DNA of 50,395 nucleotides from an uncultured Lachnospiraceae bacterium (lineage in GTDB: Bacteria; Bacillota; Clostridia; Lachnospirales; Lachnospiraceae), in the NCBI GenBank assembly GCA_902788555.1, contig CADAKQ010000017.1, positions 1-50,395 on the forward strand, in the 5' to 3' direction. Made by a program: the position numbers and the translations under genes. A model generated the notes under the pieces. That model did no database searches. It worked only from the letters and a program-made list of their open reading frames with translations, and was not told where the DNA came from. Below, one piece after another: positions 1-8,420 of the stretch. The stretch's first letter is position 1. Every line of letters begins with the position of its first letter.

Positions 1-116
1 GATGTTTTTTCATCCTGCCAAGATGAACACTCTAATCATACATCAGAGGTTTCTTTTTTTCTATTGACATTATTTCTGAATTACAGGAATGCTCCTTTAA
101 TTTATTTCTCACTGTA

Positions 117-261
117 ACGGTTCTCATTGACACACTTTACAAACTTCCGACTTTGTATAAAATGTACACGCATGGCACGTTGACACTTAACGCCATGCTT
201 AGCACATTTTTTACAAAGTCTGCTATAGTTCATAGTATAAAAATGTGTCAATGAGAACCGT
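117..261. repeat. 145-bp foldback (MITE-like) repeat element
   Basis: The ends are a perfect 18-bp inverted repeat (ACGGTTCTCATTGACACA at 117-134 and its complement at 244-261). Inside them a second pair of arms matches (GACTTTGT near 149 with ACAAAGTC near 220; GCATGGC with GCCATGC), so the whole element can fold back on itself. The right arm continues into TGACACA at 267-273, giving a short TGTGTCA...TGACACA unit of a kind seen elsewhere in the window. No gene is seen in 1-429. The element looks like a non-coding dispersed repeat. Confidence 0.7.
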
Positions 262-348
262 CCATGTGACACACAAATTCACTTTACAAGAAGACTATAA
301 CATGCAAATTATTAAAAAATAATTAAATGCGAAAAATGAGCAAAAAAA

Positions 349-388
349 TACTTCTTTGGAAGAATATACATTATACTTCCAAAGAAGT
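349..388 (-). terminator. Intrinsic terminator of the 2-hydroxyacid dehydrogenase gene
   Basis: A 13-bp stem (ACTTCTTTGGAAG / CTTCCAAAGAAGT) is followed on the minus strand by a run of Ts (342-348). It lies about 40 bp after the stop codon of the dehydrogenase gene. Confidence 0.8.
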
Positions 389-429
389 AATCTCATCTAT
401 AAAACATCCATTAAAGAAACTGTTTTATA

Positions 430-1383
430 TTAGCTTACCACATTTTCTTTTCGACCTTCCGTAAATGCCTTAAAGTTATTTGCCACGATATCGACAAGTC
501 TCTTTCTTGCATCTACACTTGCCCATCCCATATGTGGGGTAAAGGTAATATTGGGTGCGTCAAGCAAAGGATTATCTTCTTTCATCGGTTCAACCGAAAC
601 AACATCCACACCTGCTGCCGCAACCTTGCCGCTCTTAAGTGCCGAAGCTAAATCGGCTTCATCGACAAGACCGCCGCGACTTACATTTATTATAATCACT
701 CCATCCTTCATCTTGTTGATATTGGACTTATTTATTATCTTTTCAGTATCAACAGTCAGCGGGCAATGAAGCGATACTATATCCGCTTTTTCAAACAAGG
801 TGTCAATATCTGTAAACTGTACCTTATCATCCGTGTATTTTTCCGGATGTGCTGTATTTACAAGGACCTTCATATTAAATGCCCTTGCGATTTCGCAAAC
901 TCTTCTTCCTATATTTCCGTAGCCGACAACCCCTATGGTTTTTCCTGCAAGCTCGGTTACGGGAGCAAGCCAGTAGCAAAATATTTCCGACTTGATCCAA
1001 TCACCGTTATGTACACTCTCATTATGTCTGCTTATATGACAAACCGATTCAAGAATAAGTCCCCAGGTAAGCTGGGCAACAGAATCCGTACTGTACGCCG
1101 GAACATTTGTAACCGTTACATTGTGCCTTTTAGCCGCCTCAATATCAATCACATTATAGCCTGTTGCACAGACACCGATATAGCGGATGTTTGGACACCT
1201 CTCAAACACTTCCTCATCCATTTTTATTTTATTAACAAATAAAACATCAGCATCTCCTATATGCTCATACTTATCCTGCTCGGTTGTATTTGCATATATC
1301 TTTGTATCAATAAGCTTCGTCAACGGTTCCCACGAAAGGTCATTGTGATTAACCGCATCCCCTTCAAGCAAAACTGCTTTCAT
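430..1383 (-). CDS. D-isomer-specific 2-hydroxyacid dehydrogenase (glycerate/lactate dehydrogenase-like)
   Basis: NAD(P)-dependent reductase of 2-oxoacids to D-2-hydroxyacids, cytosolic, 317 aa, normal family length. The nucleotide-binding loop VVGYGNIGRR sits near residue 150. The family's catalytic Arg (NVSRGG), Glu (in VDVVSVEP) and His (TPHMGW) are all present. An in-frame TTG 15 bases upstream overlaps the ribosome site; the ATG at 1383 has GGAGG 8 bases before it and is the better start. It lies on the same strand downstream of the lar genes, and D-2-hydroxyacids are the substrate class of LarA-type racemases, which hints at a metabolic link. The exact substrate cannot be read from sequence. 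Confidence 0.88.
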   Translation of the reverse strand: MKAVLLEGDAVNHNDLSWEPLTKLIDTKIYANTTEQDKYEHIGDADVLFVNKIKMDEEVFERCPNIRYIGVCATGYNVIDIEAAKRHNVTVTNVPAYSTDSVAQLTWGLILESVCHISRHNESVHNGDWIKSEIFCYWLAPVTELAGKTIGVVGYGNIGRRVCEIARAFNMKVLVNTAHPEKYTDDKVQFTDIDTLFEKADIVSLHCPLTVDTEKIINKSNINKMKDGVIIINVSRGGLVDEADLASALKSGKVAAAGVDVVSVEPMKEDNPLLDAPNITFTPHMGWASVDARKRLVDIVANNFKAFTEGRKENVVS

Positions 1384-1461
1384 ACAAATTTCCTCCAATT
1401 AATTCTTTATTTCAAACTAAACTCGCACATCAGACTGTCTGTTCCCATGTTACATATAAGG

Positions 1462-2586
1462 TTATTCTTTTTCCATGCTTTTCCAGTAGCTGTGAAGCAT
1501 GATGAATATAATGAATATGTAAATTACAGTTATCGCTATATTTACATACATCAATTCACGGAAGACTATCATAAATGCCACAAACGTTATTATTAAAACA
1601 GCAGTATTTATCCAGAATCTCTTATCCGGTTTAAGTCTTTCCTTCGCATATCTGCCGGTTGCAAAAAGGAAGATATAATAAAGTAAAAATGAACCGGTTA
1701 AAAATAATGTTTTCGGCATTAAATCAATCTCTTCCTCACGCATAAACTCAAGAGCGGTTGTTATATTATTTAATGCAAATATGATAAACACATGAAGCAT
1801 CATATAGCCTGTTCCGTTGGTAGTCATTTCACGGTCAATCAGATGGTCGTATATCGTACCGTAGCAAAGGAATAGACCGACTACAATCAAAAATCCCATA
1901 ATGGAAAAATAAATTGTATTAAATCCTATCTCGCCTTCAAAATAACCGGAAACGGCAATTATCATTTCACCAAAGGTAAATACCACGTAAAGCATCGCTC
2001 TTTCCGTAAGGTGTGCAAAATCAACCGTCACCAGACTGTTAATCCTGCCCGAAAAAGAGGTTGCAACTATACCAAACAAAATCGGAAGTGCAGCAATCGC
2101 AGCTCCTGTCATATGATAAACAGGTATGGAGATAAATACCATAAGCGACTCCACAAAAATTATGATCATACTTCTTTTAATCTGTACGGACTCCCATGGT
2201 GCCTTTTTTCTACATTTATTAAATTCTATAAAATACTGCAAGCCTATATTTAAAAGTATCAGCCCCCATGCGACATTGTATCTGTTAAAATGAGTCTGCC
2301 AGTGAATCCTTGTTCCATCCGCCATGTAGTACAAAAGGTACATATTTATAAACAAAAAAATATGATCTCTTAATCCGTTTGTACCGTATCTGTTTATGTA
2401 AAAGGTTGTAAAATTCCATATCTGAATAATCGCAAGCGTACATAAAACATATGTTAAAAAGAGGTCTCCCGAAATAAAACCATCCTCCACATGATGAAGT
2501 AAAGAATTATTGCGGCCGATAAGATATACAAATATCAAATCATATATAAGCTCCAGATATTCAACTTTCTTTTCTTCCTTATCCAT
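1462..2586 (-). CDS. LtrA-family (low temperature requirement A) membrane protein
   Basis: Integral membrane protein of 374 aa with about ten hydrophobic segments. The N-terminal pattern VEYLELIYDLIFVYLIG and the central HLTERAMLYVVFTFGEMI match the conserved blocks of the LtrA/COG4292 family, whose biochemical role is not established. The start overlaps the end of larE by 8 bases, with GGAG ahead of it inside larE, so the two are translated as one unit. That coupling is the most informative fact: it suggests a role related to the nickel-pincer pathway or its substrates (for example transport), but this is inference. Confidence 0.75.
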   Translation of the reverse strand: MDKEEKKVEYLELIYDLIFVYLIGRNNSLLHHVEDGFISGDLFLTYVLCTLAIIQIWNFTTFYINRYGTNGLRDHIFLFINMYLLYYMADGTRIHWQTHFNRYNVAWGLILLNIGLQYFIEFNKCRKKAPWESVQIKRSMIIIFVESLMVFISIPVYHMTGAAIAALPILFGIVATSFSGRINSLVTVDFAHLTERAMLYVVFTFGEMIIAVSGYFEGEIGFNTIYFSIMGFLIVVGLFLCYGTIYDHLIDREMTTNGTGYMMLHVFIIFALNNITTALEFMREEEIDLMPKTLFLTGSFLLYYIFLFATGRYAKERLKPDKRFWINTAVLIITFVAFMIVFRELMYVNIAITVIYIFIIFIMLHSYWKSMEKE

Positions 2587-3400
2587 TTTTGTCTCCGATA
2601 TTCTTATTCATGCTTCCCATCTTATATCCACCCAGATCAAGTGTTACATATGAGAAACCAAGCTCTTGAAAATATTTATTAATAAATTCAGAAATCTCCG
2701 GTCTGATTATTTTTTCAAAATCCTTCTTTTCAACTTCAATCCTCGCCATATCACCATGTATGCGGACGCGCATCTGCCTAAAGCCAAGCTCCAAAAGCTT
2801 TTCCTCTGCCTTTTCCACCATACCGAGTTTTTCCTTTGTGATGGTTTCGCCATATACAAATCTTGATGCAAGGCACGCATAAGAAGGCTTGTCCCATGTA
2901 GGAAGATTAAGTTCCTTTGAAAGCTTACGTATATCCTCTTTAGTAAGCCTTGCATATCTTAACGGGCTTTTAATCTCAAGCTCAGCTACTGCCATAAGCC
3001 CGGGTCGGTAATCTCCTTCATCATCCACGTTTGAACCCTCGGCAACATATTCTATGCCACGCTCGGAAGCGATATCCTTTATTTTGGAAAAAAGATTTTT
3101 CTTACATAAGTAGCATCTGTTTTTTGGGTTCTTGCAAAAGCCGGGAACCGAAAGCTCATCCGTCTCCAAAATAATCTGCTCTATACCCTCTGCCTCACAA
3201 AAAGCCTTTGTCTCCTCAAGCTCCCTTGTAGGAAATGAGCAGGACTGCGCAGTTACCGCCACCGCTTTATCACCTAAAACCACGTGCGCTTCCTTTAACA
3301 AAAAGGTCGAATCAACCCCCGACGAAAATGCAACCAAAACACTTCCGAGCTCACGCAGGTATTCTTCTAACTTTTCCTTCTTTTTATATAATTCTTCCAT
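2579..3400 (-). CDS. larE: LarE, ATP-dependent sulfur transferase for the nickel-pincer cofactor
   Basis: 273 aa PP-loop protein. The ATP-binding SSGVDSTFLL is at residues 27-36. LarE adenylates the carboxylates of P2CMN and inserts sulfur to make the dithiolated pincer ligand. Cys176 (in YACLASRF) corresponds to the sacrificial Cys176 of Lactiplantibacillus LarE, but a CYLC pair at residues 96-99 is also present. Three such cysteines are the mark of LarE forms that carry a [4Fe-4S] cluster and use external sulfide, so this copy is probably catalytic rather than sacrificial (inference). It follows larC after a roughly 106-base gap and overlaps the ltrA-like gene. Confidence 0.88.
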   Translation of the reverse strand: MEELYKKKEKLEEYLRELGSVLVAFSSGVDSTFLLKEAHVVLGDKAVAVTAQSCSFPTRELEETKAFCEAEGIEQIILETDELSVPGFCKNPKNRCYLCKKNLFSKIKDIASERGIEYVAEGSNVDDEGDYRPGLMAVAELEIKSPLRYARLTKEDIRKLSKELNLPTWDKPSYACLASRFVYGETITKEKLGMVEKAEEKLLELGFRQMRVRIHGDMARIEVEKKDFEKIIRPEISEFINKYFQELGFSYVTLDLGGYKMGSMNKNIGDKNG

Positions 3401-3506
3401 AAGTATCCAAATATCCCTTTCCTATTTCAAGTATTCATGTAACAAGTTGCCTATCCCAATGTCACAATTTATGACATGGCCCACGCTCCTGTATCACTCG
3501 CATATG

Positions 3507-4727
3507 TCACATGCTAATCAGTTTCTTTGCTTCTTCAATGCTTATATTTTTCTCCCTTGCTATGCGTGCCAAATCTTCGTATTCATATTTGCATCTTTTA
3601 ACACCGTAACCGGATGATATTTTTTGTCTTACCTCGCCATAAGGAGTTTCCACAGACTCTATCCGACGCTCCAACACATATCTCTTTGTCTCGGTCTCAC
3701 GAACTCCGATAGTTGTTGTATATTTAAATATCAGTTCTATCATTTTCTCTTTGATTTCTTCTTTGCACATAACCCGTATGAGGGTGCCCGGTCTTGATTT
3801 TTTCATACCGATCGGAATAGTATAAACCTCAAGTGCACCGCCATCAAACAGCCTTTCTGTTGCAAAGCTGATTTCCTCCGCAGTCATATCATCCACATTA
3901 CAGGATAGCTCAAGAACGGTATCCGTCTTATCATCTGCTTCGCCCATCATAGCCCTTACACAGTTAGCAGCTTCAAAATCCTTCTTGCCCATTCCGTATC
4001 CGATAGCCTGTGTTTTCATAACCGGCATCTCGCCAAAGCTGTCTGTGAAATATTTCAATAAAGCAGCTCCGGTAGGAGTACAAAGCTCTCCGTTTATCTT
4101 ACCTCCATAAATCGGTACGTCCTTTAAGATATAAGCTGTAGCCGGTGCCGGCACCGGAAGTATGCCGTGTGCACACTTGACCTGACCGCTTCCTACATGC
4201 ACAGGTGATGCAACAATTCTTTCAGGCGCAAGCTCTTCCATAAGCATACATACCATCGTAACATCCGCAACTGCATCCATGGTTCCAACCTCATGAAAAT
4301 GTATCTCGGACACAGGTCTTCCATGCGCATGGCTCTCTGCTTCGGCAATCAACCCATATACTGTCAGTACATAATTTTTCACTTTATCAGAAGCATTTAA
4401 ACTATTAACAATATGCTCTATATCATGCATGCTTGCATGGTGATGATGTTCGTGCTCGTGATGATGTTCGTGCTCGTGTTCTCCATGGTCGTGGTGATGG
4501 TGCTCGTGCATATTTTCATCTTCCAGGGTACCGTTTACCCTAACTGCGATATGTGTTCCGGTAATTCCGCATTTCACCGAGCTTTCCTTTTCAACCACCA
4601 CACCGGGTATCGAAAGAGCATTTATTTTATCTATAAATTTATCAGGTTCAGGCAAAAGCTCAATCAACGCTGCCGCAAGCATATCTCCCGCTGCCCCCAT
4701 ACTGCAATCCAAATATAAAGTTTTCAT
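3507..4727 (-). CDS. larC: LarC, nickel insertion protein for the pincer cofactor
   Basis: CTP-dependent cyclometallase that places nickel in the pincer ligand; 406 aa, a single uninterrupted reading frame. In L. plantarum the gene is split and read through by a frameshift, which is not needed here. The N-terminal block YLDCSMGAAGDMLAAAL is typical of the DUF111 family. Residues 74-97 are a histidine-rich stretch (16 His in 24 residues), plausibly a nickel store. ATG 4727 has GGAGG six bases upstream; the TTG two codons earlier is too close to it. larB lies 25 bases upstream on the same strand. Confidence 0.92.
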   Translation of the reverse strand: MKTLYLDCSMGAAGDMLAAALIELLPEPDKFIDKINALSIPGVVVEKESSVKCGITGTHIAVRVNGTLEDENMHEHHHHDHGEHEHEHHHEHEHHHHASMHDIEHIVNSLNASDKVKNYVLTVYGLIAEAESHAHGRPVSEIHFHEVGTMDAVADVTMVCMLMEELAPERIVASPVHVGSGQVKCAHGILPVPAPATAYILKDVPIYGGKINGELCTPTGAALLKYFTDSFGEMPVMKTQAIGYGMGKKDFEAANCVRAMMGEADDKTDTVLELSCNVDDMTAEEISFATERLFDGGALEVYTIPIGMKKSRPGTLIRVMCKEEIKEKMIELIFKYTTTIGVRETETKRYVLERRIESVETPYGEVRQKISSGYGVKRCKYEYEDLARIAREKNISIEEAKKLISM

Positions 4728-4752
4728 CTTCAACCTCCAAATTAAATTAGTT

Positions 4753-5496
4753 TCACCTGTGATTAATCATACTTGCAAGATATCCTGCTCCAAATCCGTT
4801 GTCGATATTTACAACCGACACTCCGCTGGCACAGGAATTAAGCATGGATAAAAGTGCGGAGAGTCCCCCGAAGGATGCCCCATATCCGACACTTGTCGGT
4901 ACTGCTATGACCGGGCAATCGCAAAGTCCTCCAACTACGCTTGCCAAAGCGCCCTCCATACCGGCTATGGCAATCACTACGCTTGCATTCATAAGCTCCT
5001 CCTTATACGCAAGCAGCCTGTGAATTCCTGCGACTCCGACATCATAGATTCGCATTACTTCATTTCCAAGTGATTCTGCAGTAATGGCAGCTTCCTCTGC
5101 AACAGGTATGTCACTTGTTCCCGCAGTCGCAACAACAATCTTTCCTATACCGTCCGCCTTTGGAAATGTACCGTAGAATCCAATTCGCGCATCAGCATAA
5201 TAAGTTACAGGATATTTCTTTGATAAAGCCTCTGCCTTATCAGGTTCAATCCTGGTTATCAGAATTTTATCCTGACCGTTTTCCTTCATCACATCAATAA
5301 TTCCGCTTATCTGTTCGCAAGTTTTTCCAGCTCCGTATATAACCTCCGGCACTCCCTGTCTTATCTTGCGGTGATTATCAATCTTTGCAAATTCAATATC
5401 CGTAAACGGTTCAACCTTTAACCTTAAAAGTGCATCATCAACCGAAAGCACACCGTTTTTTACATCCTCAAGTATACGTTTAGTCTCATTTACCAT
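4753..5496 (-). CDS. larB: LarB, nicotinic acid adenine dinucleotide carboxylase/hydrolase
   Basis: First enzyme of nickel-pincer cofactor synthesis: carboxylates C5 of NaAD and releases AMP. The C-terminal half is PurE-like, with the conserved NSCASG and VVNIDNGFGAG. With the start at ATG 5496 the protein is 247 aa and the active-site Cys falls at 222, 25 residues from the end, essentially as in the characterised L. plantarum enzyme (246 aa, Cys221). A longer GTG start at 5538 lacks a good ribosome site, whereas GGAG lies 11 bases before 5496. It heads a larB-larC-larE-ltrA set. Confidence 0.9.
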   Translation of the reverse strand: MVNETKRILEDVKNGVLSVDDALLRLKVEPFTDIEFAKIDNHRKIRQGVPEVIYGAGKTCEQISGIIDVMKENGQDKILITRIEPDKAEALSKKYPVTYYADARIGFYGTFPKADGIGKIVVATAGTSDIPVAEEAAITAESLGNEVMRIYDVGVAGIHRLLAYKEELMNASVVIAIAGMEGALASVVGGLCDCPVIAVPTSVGYGASFGGLSALLSMLNSCASGVSVVNIDNGFGAGYLASMINHR

Positions 5497-5637
5497 ATAA
5501 TCATATACTCCTAACTTTTGACTAAAGTTTATTCTCACTTCTAACTAACAATAATTATAAATAAGAAACTACTTATTAGTTTTCTTGTTATCTTCACAGA
5601 TTAAACTCCTGACAAAACAAATTTACCCTCTTATTAT

Positions 5638-5668
5638 AAAAGCGGTTTTGCATTTTGCAAACCGCTTT
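5638..5668 (-). terminator. Intrinsic terminator
   Basis: A near-perfect hairpin (AAAGCGGTTTTGC / GCAAACCGCTTT) followed on the minus strand by TTTTATAAT. It ends the two-gene membrane-protein unit at 5680-6436 and separates it from larB. Confidence 0.8.
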
Positions 5669-5679
5669 TTATAAAAATT

Positions 5680-5997
5680 TTAGTTTTTATTTTTCATAAA
5701 AGAAGCTCTTACTACACCCTTTGGATCTTTAATGATAAGAATTATAAGCCAGATGATAAGTCCAAGCGCAACTACCGAAAGGCCGAGGAATAAATCATTT
5801 AACATATCCGCAGGCTCCGGAGTAAAATACGCGCTCTTTAATTCTATGAATTCCGCTATCGCATCCACCATCCACATAAGGGATGCACCCCAGTACATAA
5901 GTGCAAGAGTTCCAAGCTTCATCTCATTTTTCGGAGCATTTTTATACCACAAAATTGTTGTTATGATTGCGGCAAATACTGTAGTAAGCAAAGTCAT
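5680..5997 (-). CDS. Small membrane protein of unknown function (three predicted helices)
   Basis: 105 aa. Hydrophobic stretches near residues 2-18, 29-48 and 68-90; the C-terminus is basic. I do not recognise the family. It starts one base after the stop of the upstream gene at 5999-6436, with a strong GAGGAGG ribosome site inside that gene's end, so the two are co-translated and probably act together. WYKNAPKNE and WMVDAIAEF in the loops and second helix may be conserved positions. No function can be assigned. Confidence 0.7.
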   Translation of the reverse strand: MTLLTTVFAAIITTILWYKNAPKNEMKLGTLALMYWGASLMWMVDAIAEFIELKSAYFTPEPADMLNDLFLGLSVVALGLIIWLIILIIKDPKGVVRASFMKNKN

Positions 5998-5998
5998 T

Positions 5999-6436
5999 TT
6001 ATGCCTCCTCTAAACTGTCATCGGACGGTTCTTCCATAGCATCCGACTTCTTTTCCATCGCGGAAGAAACTGCAACCATACCAAGCCAAACTGCCGTAAC
6101 AAGCCCTGCCATGCCTACACCTACTGTTGACATCTCATGGAGCATTTCGGCTGCATCGGTCGGATTACCCGCCGCAGTTAAAAATGGGAACCACGGAACA
6201 ACCTCTCCATGCCACAGATGTTCAAATGCAAGAAGTCCCGAACCACCCCAAAGAAGATTATTAAGCCATCCAAGCTTATGTGAAAACGGAACCTTTTTTG
6301 AAGCTTCGACAGACTCTGTATCCTTTGAATCCAAGCTGATTTCTAAATTCTCACTTTTTGTTTCCTTTGATTTAACCACCTTGGTTGCAATTGTTGTAAC
6401 CACTGCCTCAACAGCAGGAACGATAAAACATGCCAT
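5999..6436 (-). CDS. Membrane protein of unknown function
   Basis: 145 aa. There is a hydrophobic N-terminus, a charged Ser/Glu/Lys-rich stretch near residues 22-50, a Gly/Trp-rich segment (KLGWLNNLLWGGSG) and one long hydrophobic helix near 105-125, then an acidic tail. AGGAGG lies 7 bases before ATG. It is the first gene of a two-gene unit with the small membrane protein downstream. I do not recognise the family and assign no role. Confidence 0.7.
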   Translation of the reverse strand: MACFIVPAVEAVVTTIATKVVKSKETKSENLEISLDSKDTESVEASKKVPFSHKLGWLNNLLWGGSGLLAFEHLWHGEVVPWFPFLTAAGNPTDAAEMLHEMSTVGVGMAGLVTAVWLGMVAVSSAMEKKSDAMEEPSDDSLEEA

Positions 6437-6781
6437 AAAATAACCCTCCTTAAAATAAATAAAAGGTATACGTTATCTTTTCTAAGAAAACATACACCTT
6501 CATAGCATACTATTATTTCAATATTTCAAAACACTTTAAAATACATATTCAATTTAATTTCAAAATTCAAGTATCAAAAATCTTCAATTTTATAAATTGA
6601 AACATAATTTTAAAGTTTGCACTTCTGTGCGTTAAATCGGCTTCATACCGACACTGATATTATATAATAATATATTTTTTCAAGCAAGCTTTTATTTCAC
6701 TCAAAAATTTCGCTTGCAAATCATTCACTCACACTATCTTGCTTCACTCGCAAATCAAATTTGCTCATAATTACGCTGTAA
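6437..6781. other. Gene-free stretch with an inverted repeat in the 5' leader
   Basis: 345 AT-rich bases between the membrane-protein pair and the DUF3842 gene. At 6463-6500 there is an imperfect inverted repeat (AAGGTATACGTTATCT against AAGGTGTATGTTTTCT read from the other side, 13 of 16 matching), about 30 bases before the start codon at 6436. It could be an operator or an RNA hairpin. Nothing else is recognised. Confidence 0.4.
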
Positions 6782-7192
6782 CTATAAATCGGTAAATTTC
6801 TTTATCTCATCTATCGCCTGCTTTATAAGCTTTCCTGTCGAAAAATCATCTATTCCGACTATTATGTTGTCACAATGATTAAACGGAATCAGAATCCTCT
6901 TTGCATTACTTTGGGAAACAGCGAGAGCCATCTTAGGAGTAACCTCTCCCAAAAGTGCATCAGCTATTATAATCCCTATCGGGCCAACAATTATATCTGC
7001 TTTGCGGCATCCAACCATAACAGAATTTTCTCCGGTTGCTGCCTCATCCGCACCTGCCTTAAGCATGGCAGTTGTTGCCGTACTGTTGGTACCCACTGCA
7101 AGCACATATGCTCCCTCAATATTTTGCTTTATAGCTGTAACAAGCTGTTTTCCTACACCGCCACCCTGGGCATCAATAACAAGTATCGTCAT
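6782..7192 (-). CDS. DUF3842 family protein
   Basis: 136 aa, cytosolic. The N-terminal VIDAQGGGVG is glycine-rich like a nucleotide-binding loop, and the blocks ADEAATGEN and GPIGIIIADALLGEVTP are those I associate with the DUF3842 family found widely in Clostridia. The family has no established function. GGAGAAG precedes the ATG by 7 bases. It stands alone between a gene-free region and a methyltransferase gene on the same strand. Confidence 0.8.
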   Translation of the reverse strand: MTILVIDAQGGGVGKQLVTAIKQNIEGAYVLAVGTNSTATTAMLKAGADEAATGENSVMVGCRKADIIVGPIGIIIADALLGEVTPKMALAVSQSNAKRILIPFNHCDNIIVGIDDFSTGKLIKQAIDEIKKFTDL

Positions 7193-7297
7193 ATTATCTT
7201 CTCCATAAAATAAAAATCAATCACTAAATAGTTTAACACCATAAAAAACAGAAAACAATAATTATATTAATTCATCCCATTTTACAATGAACCTTTA

Positions 7298-7957
7298 TTA
7301 CTCCAGCCCTTTTTCACAAATTACAAGAAGCCCGTATTTGTTTCCTAACGGCTTTATATCCACTTTTGTAAATCCTGCGTTAATTCCAAGTTTTTTATAC
7401 TCGTCTTCATTAAACTTCTTAAACCCGCTTTTAGTGTAAAACACCTTATCAAGATTTTCCTTTGTCAAACTTGCATTATAAAACACCCCACCCGGTTTCA
7501 GCACACGAAATATCTCAGACATACCTTTGTCGGTCTGATTCCAAAAATATATCGTATTCATTGTTGTTACAACATCAAACGATTCATCCTCATAATCCAT
7601 TGAACAACAGTCCCCTATTCCAAATTTTATATATCCGTCCTCAACATATTTTCTGTTATTATTCGTCGCTGCATTTACCATATCTTCAGAAATGTCTATC
7701 CCTTCAATGTTGCACTTTCCCTTTTTCATTATCAGCTTCTCCAGATATCCATTTCCGAAACCTATATCCAGAATCCGAAGACTGTCTCTGATATTAAGTT
7801 CACTTACAATACCTTTATACATAACATTGTTCGCACGGTTCATTGACCAAGTCATAATCCTTCCGATTACACCCCTCGGATTTCCACACTGACTCGCTAT
7901 GTATTCACTGATTTTCATCCTTTTTGCTTTCCTCCACGCTTCAATTAATTCTTGCAA
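7298..7957 (-). CDS. Class I SAM-dependent methyltransferase
   Basis: 219 aa. The SAM-binding motif I is ILDIGFGNGY (about residues 62-71), followed by an acidic motif II (IEGIDIS), GDCCSMDYEDESFD for post-II/III, and FRVLKPGG for motif IV/V. This is a methyltransf_11/UbiE-like small-molecule type; the substrate is unknown. The longest start is TTG 7957 with AGGAG five bases upstream; ATG 7918 (beginning MKISEY) has GGAGG 12 bases before it and is an alternative. The core fold is complete either way. Confidence 0.82.
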   Translation of the reverse strand: MQELIEAWRKAKRMKISEYIASQCGNPRGVIGRIMTWSMNRANNVMYKGIVSELNIRDSLRILDIGFGNGYLEKLIMKKGKCNIEGIDISEDMVNAATNNNRKYVEDGYIKFGIGDCCSMDYEDESFDVVTTMNTIYFWNQTDKGMSEIFRVLKPGGVFYNASLTKENLDKVFYTKSGFKKFNEDEYKKLGINAGFTKVDIKPLGNKYGLLVICEKGLE

Positions 7958-8217
7958 CTCAACTCCTAAAGAGCCTAAAATTATAAAAAACTATAATCAG
8001 TAATCACAGTAATCAAAATAATAATTACTAAATAAGTTTAACGCTATTAAAAAGATAATACAATAATAATATAAAACAAAATAATAATTTTTAAAGCAAA
8101 ACTCAAACACAAGATACAGTTATAGCTCAAACATAAAATACAGTTAAAATCAAACATAAAATACAGTTAAAATCAATCACAAGATACAGTTATACCTCAA
8201 GCGCAAAATTGTTTGTA
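7958..8217. repeat. AT-rich gene-free stretch with a 23-24-bp tandem repeat
   Basis: Between about 8102 and 8197 four copies of a 23-24-bp unit built on CAAACATAAAATACAGTTA lie head to tail (ATACAGTTA at 8114, 8138, 8161, 8184). The flanks are simple AT-rich sequence. No reading frame or RNA is recognised. It sits just upstream of the mntP promoter. Confidence 0.6.
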
Positions 8218-8246
8218 TTGACTAACCGTATATTCAAATGTTAAAT
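8218..8246 (+). promoter_or_regulatory. SigA-type promoter of the mntP leader
   Basis: TTGACT at 8218-8223, a 17-base spacer, then TTAAAT at 8241-8246. Predicted transcription begins about 8252, exactly where the riboswitch P1 stem begins. Confidence 0.65.
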
Positions 8247-8252
8247 TGAAAT

Positions 8253-8345
8253 TCCATGAGGGAGTAGCAGGCACATTTATAATGTGCAGTAAGTCAACAT
8301 ACTGATTATTATAATCTGGCTTACTTTAATTTGCGAGACTCATGT
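8253..8345 (+). ncRNA. yybP-ykoY manganese riboswitch
   Basis: The conserved GGGAGTAGC (8259-8267), TCAACATACTG and GCGAGACTCATG blocks of the yybP-ykoY class are present. P1 pairs CATGAG (8255-8260) with CTCATG (8339-8344). The class binds Mn2+ and turns on exporters such as MntP, which is the gene directly downstream. A terminator hairpin follows at 8391-8418 as expression platform. Confidence 0.9.
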
Positions 8346-8390
8346 ATGACGTTAGTTATGCATGAATTCCCTTTATTTATAGAATTTTCA

Positions 8391-8418
8391 GGTATAGCTT
8401 ACGGCTATACCTTTTTTT
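8391..8418 (+). terminator. Riboswitch-controlled terminator upstream of mntP
   Basis: GGTATAGC / GGCTATACC stem followed by seven Ts, 46 bases after the aptamer. It is probably the expression platform: when Mn2+ binds the aptamer this hairpin should not form and transcription continues into mntP. Confidence 0.85.
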
Positions 8419-8420
8419 AT

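Noticed and set aside
1-116. Partial gene at the left edge
   Set aside because: No frame with coding character is seen on either strand; only AT-rich sequence.
3507-4727. Programmed frameshift in larC as in L. plantarum
   Set aside because: The frame is continuous over the whole length here.
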